A stretch of 64,000 nt of DNA from JBCCCJ01 sp039029315 (GTDB lineage Bacteria > Bacteroidota > Bacteroidia > J057), in NCBI GenBank assembly GCA_039029315.1, contig JBCCGK010000004.1:1-64000 (forward strand), written 5' to 3'. This document shows positions 42,867 to 51,800 of this stretch, piece after piece; within the stretch, counting starts at the first letter, position 1; each line of letters starts with the position of its first letter. The position numbers and the translations under genes were made by a program. Below the pieces are notes generated by a model. It was given only the letters and a program-made list of their open reading frames with translations, searched no databases and was not told the origin of the DNA.

Positions 42867-45800
42867 TTAAGCTGGCCATTTTTCGTCCACCAACTGTAAT
42901 AAAGCAGATTTGACATTGGTCTGAACCCCTTCATCCGAGGTCGTAGCCTCTACGACAAGCACGATGACTGTGATCAAGGTATCGCGGGCCTCATTGTTGT
43001 TGTCCTCAAACTTCTTCCTTAGTCTGGTGATTTGCCCGCTGATCAGACCCGTGTTTGGAGAATTTCCCTTTTCTACCTCCTGGGTATATTTGGTGATCAA
43101 TCCTGTCAGACTGCTACGAATAGCGTCTTCTGTTGGGTTGGAAATCTTTGAGGCATCTTCTACATCTGTCAAATCGGTTACATCCTCTTTTGTTTCCTTA
43201 TCAATCTCAGCCATGTCCTCAGAGGTTTCTTTATTGATCTCGTGAACAATCCCATGACCAAGAACCTTATTGATCGCGCTTACATCCTCACTATGAAGGG
43301 CATTTTCCAGACCTGTAGCGACAGATTTTGCATCAGCAAATTTCTGCTGCTGGGAAGCGGAGAGCTCATTCTTCACCTCAGCCTTATCAGAATCCAGTTG
43401 ATTCCGGGCATCTGTGATCGTTTTCTGCTGGGCTGTGGTTAATTTGGTGTGATCCGGGAACGCAGTTTCCAACTTCCCTTTGGCACTATCCACTCTGGTC
43501 AAAAGAGTATTGATTGCTGTTTCGACATCAGCCAGGAAGTTAGGCATCTGTCCTTCTGCAAAATCCACAGCACTTTTGGGTTCTTTTCCTGACAGGGAAG
43601 TCTGAATGACCTTATCCATGATTGAATCGGCTTTCAATTTCAATTCGGTGATATCGAGAGCTACTCTGTTGTACACCTCTAATACTTGTCCCTCATAATA
43701 GGCCAATCGCTGTTTGAGTGCTAGATCTTCTATGGAAGTAGGCCAGTTGATATTCAGGATCTCCTGAAGCAGAACTGTCGCTTTGTTCCTTAAATCCTGA
43801 TCGCCAGAAGCATGTTTGTCAACTTCCCCTTCTACAATCTGACCTGACAGACGTTTCATATGTTCATTATCAGCGCCAAAGTGATCCTTAAGGGTAATGA
43901 ATTTCCCTTCAGCGGTGGTGCCGGTGAGGTTGACAAGCTGCTGTTTGGCAATGTCAGAAGGATCGACCAGACTTGCTGCCAGTCCATCTACAAAATCTCT
44001 CACAGTGGTTCCCATCACAGATCTGATATATTCTGTCTCGGCTGTTTCGTGAACATTCCTCAGCTCATCTGTTTCTTTTCTGGTTCCATCACTTAACGCT
44101 TTCAGATCTCTTTTTCGGTCTGCGATGATGGCTTGAATATCCTTGCCTGCTTCTTCAGTCAGTTGATTTTCTGCCAGAGTCAATAGATGTTTTTCTCTTT
44201 CTTTTGCGTGTGAGAGCGCAGTGGCAGCTCTAGTATTAATATGATTTGCCAGTTTGGTCCGCTGCCCTGCTTTGGTTTTGCCAACATCTATGGCTGGTAA
44301 GGAAGTCTGTGGATCCGCTTTACCTGCCAATACGTCCCTGACCAATTGGTCGACGAGACTTGGATCATCACTTGGATAGGCTTTTTTCAGAGCCTCGATA
44401 GAGACATTGTATTCATGCTCCAGCAGAAAGGCACTGGTATCGAACAAGCCCAATAACTCCAAAGCAGTGGTATGTGCAAAATTCATTGCAGCAACAGGTG
44501 AATTTCCACTTACAGCAGTCGCAAACATCGCATCTACATCTCCGATCATCACTGTCGCCAGATCCTCAAGATCCAGAACAGTTTTATTTCCTGTACGTCT
44601 TACATCGCTGACAAAGTCATCCCGAATAATCTTATCGAAGGTTGTTTGGCTTGGTGGCTGCCCATCTGCTTTCACAATTGCATTGGGAGAAACAAGAGAT
44701 AGGACATTGGGAACCTTCATTTGACCAGAAGCCTGGAGATTCTCCAATGGGATGACTTCACATGGGCCATCCGGCTCGCCAGTAGGCGCTTGTCCGGGCT
44801 GGAGAATTTTTAAGGTACTGCCTACAGTCAATATGTACAGGTGGTAATTGTGTGCTGCATCAATCGGCACGCCATAATAATCTGTCATTTCAGCAGGGAT
44901 GGTGACTTGCTGAGAAGTGGGGTCTACCCTGATGGCATTGTCTAGCTGGATATGGTTGGCCAGTAACAATCTTCGATCATCTTGAAGTGATTCTGGCGAC
45001 ACAACATAGCCTTCAAAATTCTCTACTTCATCATCACGAATCACGAAAGCCAGATATTCACAATACCAGCCTTCCCCAACAGGAATACTTGGTTGAAAGA
45101 AGCCGCGAATATTTCCATTTTCATCCCGGAAAGCAGCAACAACAGCAGCAGGCTTAAGATGGTGGGTCAGCATCAGTTGATCTGTAGGGAGAGAGAGGTC
45201 TGTTTCTCTGGGTACATTGAGTTTGTGATCGCTCTTGGCCACGCCCCAGAATACGATCTGATATTCCGTCCCCATCTGCATCACCTTCCCCTCAATCGTC
45301 TTTCCGAGAAGGGTCGTATTGGGAAGACTGGGATTTGTAGAAATGTCAACAAATACCGGGTCCGAGATACTGGTCTGAGGAGCAGTTGTCGGTCCGACAT
45401 AGGCCTGGTATTTCATTGGAGGAAGTGGAAAAGGTTGTGGCTGCGGAACCTGAGTAACTGCATTGGGTTGCTGCGTTGGAGTCATGGGCCAGACCATATT
45501 GTATTGACTTGAATCAAGTGCCAAGGCGGCTTTCAAGTCAAAGTCCTTGGTTTCATCAGCCGGTATGATCATAATCCGAAAATCCTCAAATATTTTCGCA
45601 TTGTCATTCCAGTCAGCTGGCTTTGAATCTGGTCCGTACTGAGGATCCCACTGCCATACTCTTTTTGCAGAAATATATTTCAAATAGACATTATAGCTCA
45701 CTTCCAACACGCCACCTCCCATATCTGTGGCCTTCAGATCCAGATTAACTTCCTCGCTCAAAAATTTCAGGGCATCCTGTAGCGCAAGCTCCCGATCTGT

Positions 45801-46487
45801 ATCAATATCCAACTCCTGAACCTCCTCCTGATATTTTTGCTCGGCTTCCAGCGCTTCTTTTCGTGATGTGTTGACGTCATCCAATGCTTTTTCAAAAATG
45901 CTTGCCATTGTCGCAGCTACTCCTGCGATATCTTTCTCCAATTCTTTGGCAGAGGCACTTGTATGAGAGGCATTGGCAGTCTGACTAGCCAGGATAGCTG
46001 CATTCATGGAAGCAATGGTCAATTGCTCGACATCCTTGGCCAGCTTTACAGCCATTTTGGCAGCCTTGGCAGCCGAAGAATCTATACTCGTTCTGGCATC
46101 TTCCGCATTGGCGATAGACAAGACTGAGGCCAAAAAAGAATTCAACTCTACGATGGCCTCCGCTGCTGTCTCAATGCTGGTTGCAGAAACAGCCACTCCT
46201 GCGTTGGCATTGATGGCATCTTTTTCAGCATTCTGGCTGAATGCAAACAGTTTCTTTGTCACCAGGTCTGCCTGAGCTGCCAGATTATTGATGGCATTGA
46301 GGTCAGAGGAATCGGTGAGGGATGCTTGCAAATTCTCTTGTGCCACTATCAGATCATGATGATAGTGACTTTCCTGGGATAAATTGGCATTGGCATTGGC
46401 TGTTGCATCGAGTGAATCCTGGTAGTACCGATCATCAATCTTCTGAAGCTCCTTTACCAACATGTCAGAGTAATCGGGAGTTGCCAT
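42867..46487 (-). CDS. Unknown 1206-residue Ala-rich helical/beta protein, eCIS-adjacent (1 of 2)
   Basis: No family is recognised. Residues ~1-240 are Ala/Asn/Ser-rich helices (ANANANLSQES, AEKDAINANAGVAVSATSIETAAEAIVE, AAKAAKMAVKLAKDVEQL). Residues ~250-640 appear beta-rich, with LEVSYNVYLKYISAKRVW, then proline and glutamine (MTPTQQPNAVTQVPQPQPFPLPP) and strand-like segments. The rest is long amphipathic helix (LKADSIMDKVIQTSLSG, LDSDKAEVKNELSASQQQKFADA). The layout resembles fibrous or tip proteins. No signal peptide is present. Together with its partner it converges on the eCIS operon and probably forms a transcript starting near 46500. Function is unknown. Confidence 0.6.
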   Translation of the reverse strand: MATPDYSDMLVKELQKIDDRYYQDSLDATANANANLSQESHYHHDLIVAQENLQASLTDSSDLNAINNLAAQADLVTKKLFAFSQNAEKDAINANAGVAVSATSIETAAEAIVELNSFLASVLSIANAEDARTSIDSSAAKAAKMAVKLAKDVEQLTIASMNAAILASQTANASHTSASAKELEKDIAGVAATMASIFEKALDDVNTSRKEALEAEQKYQEEVQELDIDTDRELALQDALKFLSEEVNLDLKATDMGGGVLEVSYNVYLKYISAKRVWQWDPQYGPDSKPADWNDNAKIFEDFRIMIIPADETKDFDLKAALALDSSQYNMVWPMTPTQQPNAVTQVPQPQPFPLPPMKYQAYVGPTTAPQTSISDPVFVDISTNPSLPNTTLLGKTIEGKVMQMGTEYQIVFWGVAKSDHKLNVPRETDLSLPTDQLMLTHHLKPAAVVAAFRDENGNIRGFFQPSIPVGEGWYCEYLAFVIRDDEVENFEGYVVSPESLQDDRRLLLANHIQLDNAIRVDPTSQQVTIPAEMTDYYGVPIDAAHNYHLYILTVGSTLKILQPGQAPTGEPDGPCEVIPLENLQASGQMKVPNVLSLVSPNAIVKADGQPPSQTTFDKIIRDDFVSDVRRTGNKTVLDLEDLATVMIGDVDAMFATAVSGNSPVAAMNFAHTTALELLGLFDTSAFLLEHEYNVSIEALKKAYPSDDPSLVDQLVRDVLAGKADPQTSLPAIDVGKTKAGQRTKLANHINTRAATALSHAKEREKHLLTLAENQLTEEAGKDIQAIIADRKRDLKALSDGTRKETDELRNVHETAETEYIRSVMGTTVRDFVDGLAASLVDPSDIAKQQLVNLTGTTAEGKFITLKDHFGADNEHMKRLSGQIVEGEVDKHASGDQDLRNKATVLLQEILNINWPTSIEDLALKQRLAYYEGQVLEVYNRVALDITELKLKADSIMDKVIQTSLSGKEPKSAVDFAEGQMPNFLADVETAINTLLTRVDSAKGKLETAFPDHTKLTTAQQKTITDARNQLDSDKAEVKNELSASQQQKFADAKSVATGLENALHSEDVSAINKVLGHGIVHEINKETSEDMAEIDKETKEDVTDLTDVEDASKISNPTEDAIRSSLTGLITKYTQEVEKGNSPNTGLISGQITRLRKKFEDNNNEARDTLITVIVLVVEATTSDEGVQTNVKSALLQLVDEKWPA

Positions 46488-46885
46488 GAAGTTGTTATTA
46501 TTATAAATAATTTGGTTTGGACATATTTCTTCCCTGATAGAGATTTGGGATCTCTATCTAGTCAAACAAAGAGCGATTGTGAATGCTTGAGTAAGCACAC
46601 AACAAGTGTTATATAAAAACAGCCAAGGGAAATAGAAGGTGAAGAGTTCAGTTGTCAGGAACGATATACAGCAAATTCAAATATTTCTCAATTCAATACT
46701 AATCGATTCACTAGACTTTTTAAAGGTAAGAAAGGAAAGCGAAGAAGGCAAATCTTTCAAAAAAATTTATCTATCAAAAATGGAATCTGACTTTTGTATT
46801 CGTCCTATTGATAGCTGGCTCAAAACAACGTCTAAACACAAGAACAAGTGATCGTTTTTGTTGCACCTATACAAGATAAGGAGAT
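46488..46885. other. Divergent regulatory spacer
   Basis: About 400 bp between the minus-strand 1206-residue gene and a small plus-strand ORF. It holds the perfect hairpin at 46536-46558 and AT-rich sequence (TTATTATTATAAATAATTTGG) that may be the promoter of the minus-strand pair. A GTG-started frame at 46639-46851 (70 codons) has no family features and I do not count it as a gene. Confidence 0.5.
46536..46558. promoter_or_regulatory. Perfect 9-bp hairpin upstream of the 1206-residue gene
   Basis: GATAGAGAT, loop TTGGG, ATCTCTATC (46536-46558). It lies 49-71 bp upstream of the start codon at 46487 on the minus strand. No T-run follows on either strand, so an operator, leader hairpin or mRNA-stability element is more likely than a terminator. 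Confidence 0.5.
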
Positions 46886-47089
46886 ATGACTTTACACCAC
46901 TACCATACCCCCCACAGACTTCAAGTTTATGATACCCATGCTTCTCAGCCCATCCAGGATCTGATTGTGATTTGGAAAGATGGAAGATTGCGAGAATTGG
47001 AGACGGGAAATCCCATACAGCTTATGCCGGGATCAGAAGCGGTTATTACGAACATCCAGCCTTCACAAGCATACAAAAGAACTGCCTAG
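46886..47089 (+). CDS. Small ORF with strong ribosome-binding site, unknown
   Basis: The 67-residue frame begins 6 bp after an AAGGAG sequence (ATAAGGAGATATGAC), a good Shine-Dalgarno for this otherwise SD-poor region. It contains LHHYHTPHRLQVYDTHASQPIQ, WKDGRLRELETGNPI and SEAVITNIQPS, and looks beta-like. A terminator-like hairpin follows 52 bp after the stop. I do not recognise a family. It could be a small secreted-system accessory or simply an isolated gene. Confidence 0.4.
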   Translation: MTLHHYHTPHRLQVYDTHASQPIQDLIVIWKDGRLRELETGNPIQLMPGSEAVITNIQPSQAYKRTA

Positions 47090-47141
47090 AGGCTTTTATC
47101 TTCATAAAGATTAGCATTTTCTTCAAGACAAGTTATCGCGT

Positions 47142-47175
47142 TAGGGTCAGGAGCCATTCCTGATCCTATTTCTTT
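47142..47175 (+). terminator. Terminator-like hairpin after the small ORF
   Basis: TAGGGTCAGGA (47142-47152), loop GCCAT, TCCTGATCCTA (47158-47168): ten of eleven pairs match and the other is a G-U wobble. TTTCTTTG follows. It is placed correctly to end the transcript of the small ORF. Confidence 0.55.
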
Positions 47176-47217
47176 GATGAGTAAGTAAGTACATTGTAAC
47201 CGAAGTTTTTTGATGTT

Positions 47218-47783
47218 TTATTGACCCCCTTCGCACTGACCCGTCCCCTTACAAATGGGACTTCGCACAAGGCCTTTTCTGCTGAAAAGCAGGAAAATTC
47301 TTGCCAGTCCCACCTCTTGAGGGGGGATCCCGATATATCGGGAGCGAAAAGGGGGGTTCATGAACAACCATAAGAAACTTATGTTCCACTGTAGTAAGTA
47401 GGGGGACACAATTAAATTGTAGGATCTTGTTCCTCTCCCTATCTCCAAAGGGGGAAATCGTTGATTCCTGGCCTTGTGGGCTGATGTCTCCCGCTGGCGG
47501 GAGAGTGAGAGGGTGGAAGATGATTCCCAAATATACATATGTCCACTTACTTAGGGAGACAATTTTGAATGAAGAATTATGAATATTGAATGAACTGTCA
47601 GACAGCGAGTTATCAGATTCTTTTTTATATTTAATTTTATCCACCCACTTAGATGGACAATATTAGGGTTGATTTTGGGGATAAGGGATATACTGGCTTG
47701 ATTGGTAAAATTTCTCTCTTATTTCCCCTATGCCCACTATTTCCCTCACAAATAAATTTGACCCTTTACTTATACCGCTAAAA
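47218..47783. repeat. Intergenic mosaic of palindromes and repeat units
   Basis: About 560 bp without a convincing gene. It contains a 16-bp perfect palindrome TCCCGATATATCGGGA (47328-47343), an 18-bp hairpin TCTCCCGC-TG-GCGGGAGA (47487-47504), GGGG/CCCC-rich segments, several AGTAAGT/ACTTACT sites, and the inverted copy of the left-edge repeat (47550-47640). Minus-strand frames across it (RGGTGKNFPAF, PPSRGGTG and similar) look like translated repeat DNA. Confidence 0.6.
47550..47640 (-). repeat. Dispersed ~90-bp repeat, copy B (inverted relative to copy A)
   Basis: The reverse complement reads nearly as 131-222, with the same AATCTGATAACTCGCTGT and TTCTTCATTCAAAATTG cores and few differences. 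The sequence flanking it (GTCCACTTACTTAG on one side, CCACTTAGATGGAC on the other) hints at weak terminal inverted repeats, as in a MITE. Unlike copy A it has no transposase fragment beside it. Confidence 0.85.
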
Positions 47784-48872
47784 TTATTCACTCTTTCCGA
47801 CCGCACCTAATACGCCTTTCATATATCCCATGGCATAGGCCATCCCAGCATACCAGGGGGCATCGCAGTGCATATGGGGCGTATGGTCCGGGATCAACAC
47901 GCCCTGAAAGTTGTATTCTTTCAAAATCCTGAGAATTCTGATCATGTCGATGTCTCCATCGTCCACAAAGGTCTCCTTATACTGTGGCACCTTCCCTCTA
48001 ACATTGCGGAAATGGATGTAGGCAATCTTTTGTTGTCGGGCGTAGGTCTCAGTGGCTTCGTGCACATCTCCCTCAGTCATCTCAGCCAGAGAGCCCAAAC
48101 AGAATTCCAAAGCATTTGACGGGCTGGGGACCACATCCAGCAACCGCTGATACATATGGGGCTGATAAACAAGTCGAGGTGTGTTCCGCAATACAGGAAC
48201 GGGCGGATCATCCGGATGCGCGGCAAGGGTTACCCCCGCCTCTTCTGCCACTGGAAGGATTTCTTGTAAGAATGCCTCCAGCCTTCGCCATAATTCCTCA
48301 TGTGAGAACCAAGAGATTTCCCCCTTGGCAGGATGAGAATCGTAGACCATGTTCCAGACCATTCCGTTGGGAATCGGGTCTTGATCCACCTCACCATTCA
48401 TCCCGACTGAGGGAGCTTCCCCTCTTGAAAATGGTCCTTCCACTCGACCATACACACCAGCGATGGAAAAATTGTAGCCAAGACAGGGAATTCCGACTTC
48501 TCCCATCCTGCGAATGATGTTTTGGACGATCTCAATTTGTTCGGATCGCCGAGGTCCATCCAGCAAAATGTCATACCAAATTGCTGGATCGAGATTCTCA
48601 ATGGCAGCGAGTTCCAGGCCTTGGGCTTCGATTCCGGTTTTCAATGTGTAAAGTTCCTCTACAGTCCAGTAAGGATTGACAGTCCCGGTTCTCCCCCAGC
48701 CGAGTTTCCCTCCAATAGGTTGATTGGCGTCTTTGCCTAATTTGGAAAAGGCGTTGAAATAATCCACCATATGGGCGACGATGTGGGTTGCACCGCACTG
48801 CTTCGCAAAGCGGTAATGATCCACATTCAACATATGTCTATAGAGTCCAAAACCCAGTTTCATGCCCGCCAA
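47784..48872 (-). CDS. uxuA: Mannonate dehydratase
   Basis: The 362-residue protein shows the UxuA hallmarks: LGWGRTGTVNPYWTVEEL, AAIENLDPAIWYDIL, AAHPDDPPVPVLRNTPR, the metal/substrate segment AYIHFRNVRGKVPQYKETFVDDGDIDM, and the terminal LIPDHTPHMHCD. It removes water from D-mannonate to give 2-keto-3-deoxygluconate in glucuronate breakdown. Length is normal, with a choice between Met1 and Met4 at the start. It is the last gene of a minus-strand run that begins with a sigma factor at 61231, 17 bp after the T9SS protein gene. Confidence 0.95.
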   Translation of the reverse strand: MAGMKLGFGLYRHMLNVDHYRFAKQCGATHIVAHMVDYFNAFSKLGKDANQPIGGKLGWGRTGTVNPYWTVEELYTLKTGIEAQGLELAAIENLDPAIWYDILLDGPRRSEQIEIVQNIIRRMGEVGIPCLGYNFSIAGVYGRVEGPFSRGEAPSVGMNGEVDQDPIPNGMVWNMVYDSHPAKGEISWFSHEELWRRLEAFLQEILPVAEEAGVTLAAHPDDPPVPVLRNTPRLVYQPHMYQRLLDVVPSPSNALEFCLGSLAEMTEGDVHEATETYARQQKIAYIHFRNVRGKVPQYKETFVDDGDIDMIRILRILKEYNFQGVLIPDHTPHMHCDAPWYAGMAYAMGYMKGVLGAVGKSE

Positions 48873-48889
48873 ATAACAAAGTCCCTTTC

Positions 48890-51800
48890 TCAGTTCCTAA
48901 CAATAATTCGCTCTTGAACAGGGAAATGATTGGGTCGATGAATTTGCAACAGATACATTCCTGCTGGAAGGGCTCGGAGCGGAAGGCGAAACTGTTGCTC
49001 TCCGGCAGGAACCGGTCCATTCTGCACGATTTTTCCACGAAGATCCAGGAATTCCCATTCCCCTTCCTCTGGTGGATCATCCTGCCAATGAACATGTAAG
49101 AAGGAAGATGCTGGATTGGGAAAGACCCTTGAGGATGGCCATCTCGTCTCCTCTTCCATCTCTTCTCTGATGGAGAGCATCTGTGGTCCAATGGCGGAGG
49201 AGGCGACCTGCAATACTTCTTTGGTCCTGGGTTCTTGCGCCCAAACGATCAGTCGCAAGGAGTCTGGATTGCCTACAATAGAGGGGGAAGGGATATCTGT
49301 TGATGCCCAGACAGGAGAGATTGTGGTTGAAATCCCTGGAACCAAAGGTCCAGCCAAATAAGTCCCCGCTGCGGAGGGGAGCATCTTCCGCATGACATGA
49401 TTGATTGTTTTTCCAGACAAACCAGGATGCGGAACTCCATCTTCGACCACCGCCATATGGACCAATAATTCACCCGTCCAGACTTCTGTAGGAGTCAAAG
49501 TTACTTCTGCTGAACTGGTATCGATCCGGATATCGAATTGTGCTTTGGCAAGTGTTCGCAAGACAAGATCTTCGGCTGATAACTCAAGTGGAGGACCGTG
49601 ATAAAAATTGCCATCCACAATTGTCAGTCCATTTTGTGAAATTCCGTAGTACAATCCTCTCCCGCTATTGTCAATCCAGTTCTGCTGAAACAACGGATCA
49701 TCAGATGGAACATCCGTATGATATTGGATCGTCACGGCATCCCCAGTAGAGCCATCATGAATCATTTGTACGGTATCTGGAGAATTGGGGGAAATGGTAG
49801 CATTGACAAAATGCTCCAATAGAATCCGACGATCTCTGTTTCCAATGAATACATTGTCAAAGGCAAATCCTTCCAATACATCCGTTGGCTGGCTACCATC
49901 ACTCCCGAATGCGACTCTGAACCGCAGCAAACCTCCACTATTGTCTATGATGGTATCCAGCTGATGTCTAGCTGTTCGCCAGTAGGGTGTAGTGGAAGAC
50001 CAGCCAACCTTGGTCTCTATCTGCTCTCCGGGATTCCCGATGATAGCTTCCTCATCATACCAATTGACACCTGTGCTATCTCCTCCTCTTATTTCTCCCA
50101 CATTTCCCCAACTCAATCCTCCATCTTTCGATACTTGCAAGACTGCTCCATCAAAGCCTTCCTGGGTATGGGAGAAAATATCCATGCTCCAAATGGGGCG
50201 GTCGAGATCTGATAAGTCAAAGCAGGGACTGTTTACCCAGCTATTTTCTTCATTGTTGTATGCACCCGTCAAATTCGTTGCCCAAACCATTTTTCCCTCG
50301 GCTGGTGGAACAAGGATGGTTCCATTGGGTTCACCCCATTGCCAGGAGGAGTTGGTTCCTCCTGCAACCCAAGCTGCTTCTCCTTCGAAAGTCTGGTCAT
50401 ATGGATTGTCTGCGAAAATGTGCAATGTGTCCAGAATATTGACAGTCTGTTCGACTGTATCTAAACAAAACTCATTGGACCCGACGATGAGTTGCACCTG
50501 ATAGGTCCCTGCCGCTGTGAAGTCATGGACAGGCATGGAATCAGATGAGAAATTGAGCAGTCCGCTCACAGGGTCCCCGAACTCCCAACGCCAGTATGCA
50601 GCTGTACCCAAATTCAACAGGCTCTCGTCTGAAAATTGTGTCAACTGTCCTTCACAGACATTTTTCCATTGAAAATCCCCCTGAAGAACATCACCCGAGA
50701 CTGTGATCTCGGCATGTATCAGGCTATCAGACAGATCATTCCCAACCAGAATAGCATTCCCACCGATCCGAGTCAGATGTACGTTGCCAGTATTCCCAGA
50801 AGCTTTGACCCGTAGACCTGTGATGTGCATAGCCCCTCCTTCTGTAACAAAGTTCCGATCATATGTCAAGGTGAGATTATTGGCACCAACAATCAAGTCC
50901 CGGATGATGATCCCTGATCCTGCACTGGCAGAGGCTGCTCCCGTTTGGGCCTCAAAGATGAGACCAGGAGGAAGCCCTAGGATCAAGGCAAGATTCTCTC
51001 CCGGCAACATTGCCCCTCCATTGGGATCTTCAATCACGATGGAATCCAGCTCAAAAAACTCGTCTGCCAAACAGATCACTGCTTCAGGAGCAACGACTTC
51101 CACTTCACCGTATTCAAATGCTCCAATGTCCCCTCTCCCTTTGCGAGGGATTCCTCTCTGGTCTACCGCAATTGTGGAAGGACCAGCGGCATCCAGCGCC
51201 AGATTGTTTCCCAGAGAATCTTTTTGCAAACCAAATGTAGGAGATGGTCCGCCATTGTCAGATAATTCTCCCAAAGGAACCAAGCTCTCCAGATCAGGAA
51301 TGGCCAATAAATCATTGGCCTCCCATAGCATGCCTGTATTGCTGGTATCCTGGACGATATTGTATCCCCGAGATACATCCATGGGTGCTCCTCCACCGGG
51401 AACACTTCTGATATCTGGATTATAAACCGAACTATTTCCAAGAAACAAACAGTTGGACAGTTCCATGAATCCCAGGACTAATCCCAGTGCTTGACTAAAT
51501 ATTGCCCCTCCTTCTACGTTGGCTGTATTTTCGACAAAGGTGTTGTGTTCCAACACAAGGCGAGCATTTTCCTTTCTGATGGCACCGCCTTTGGCATGTG
51601 CGACATTCCTGGAAAAGGTAGAATTGGTCATAAAGATCTCTCCGTGTCCAGCAAACAAGGCCCCACCTTCCGATGCCTGATTGTTGTGAAAAGTAGAAGC
51701 CTCCACTGTCATATAGGTGAAAGGTGCAGTTTGGAATAGGACGCCTCCTTCATTTGTGGTAGAATTATCGGCAAAATAGCAATGGCGAATCCATGTCGAA

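Noticed and set aside
46639..46851. 70-codon GTG-started frame
   Set aside because: Composition like non-coding DNA, no family features, and overlaps the likely promoter region of the opposite gene.
47218..47644. Minus-strand frames with PPSRGGTG and similar motifs
   Set aside because: They read through palindromes and repeat units; the translations look like repeat DNA rather than protein.
46488..47783. Possible CRISPR-like spacing in the repeat block
   Set aside because: The repeats are not evenly spaced and differ from each other, and no cas gene is present.
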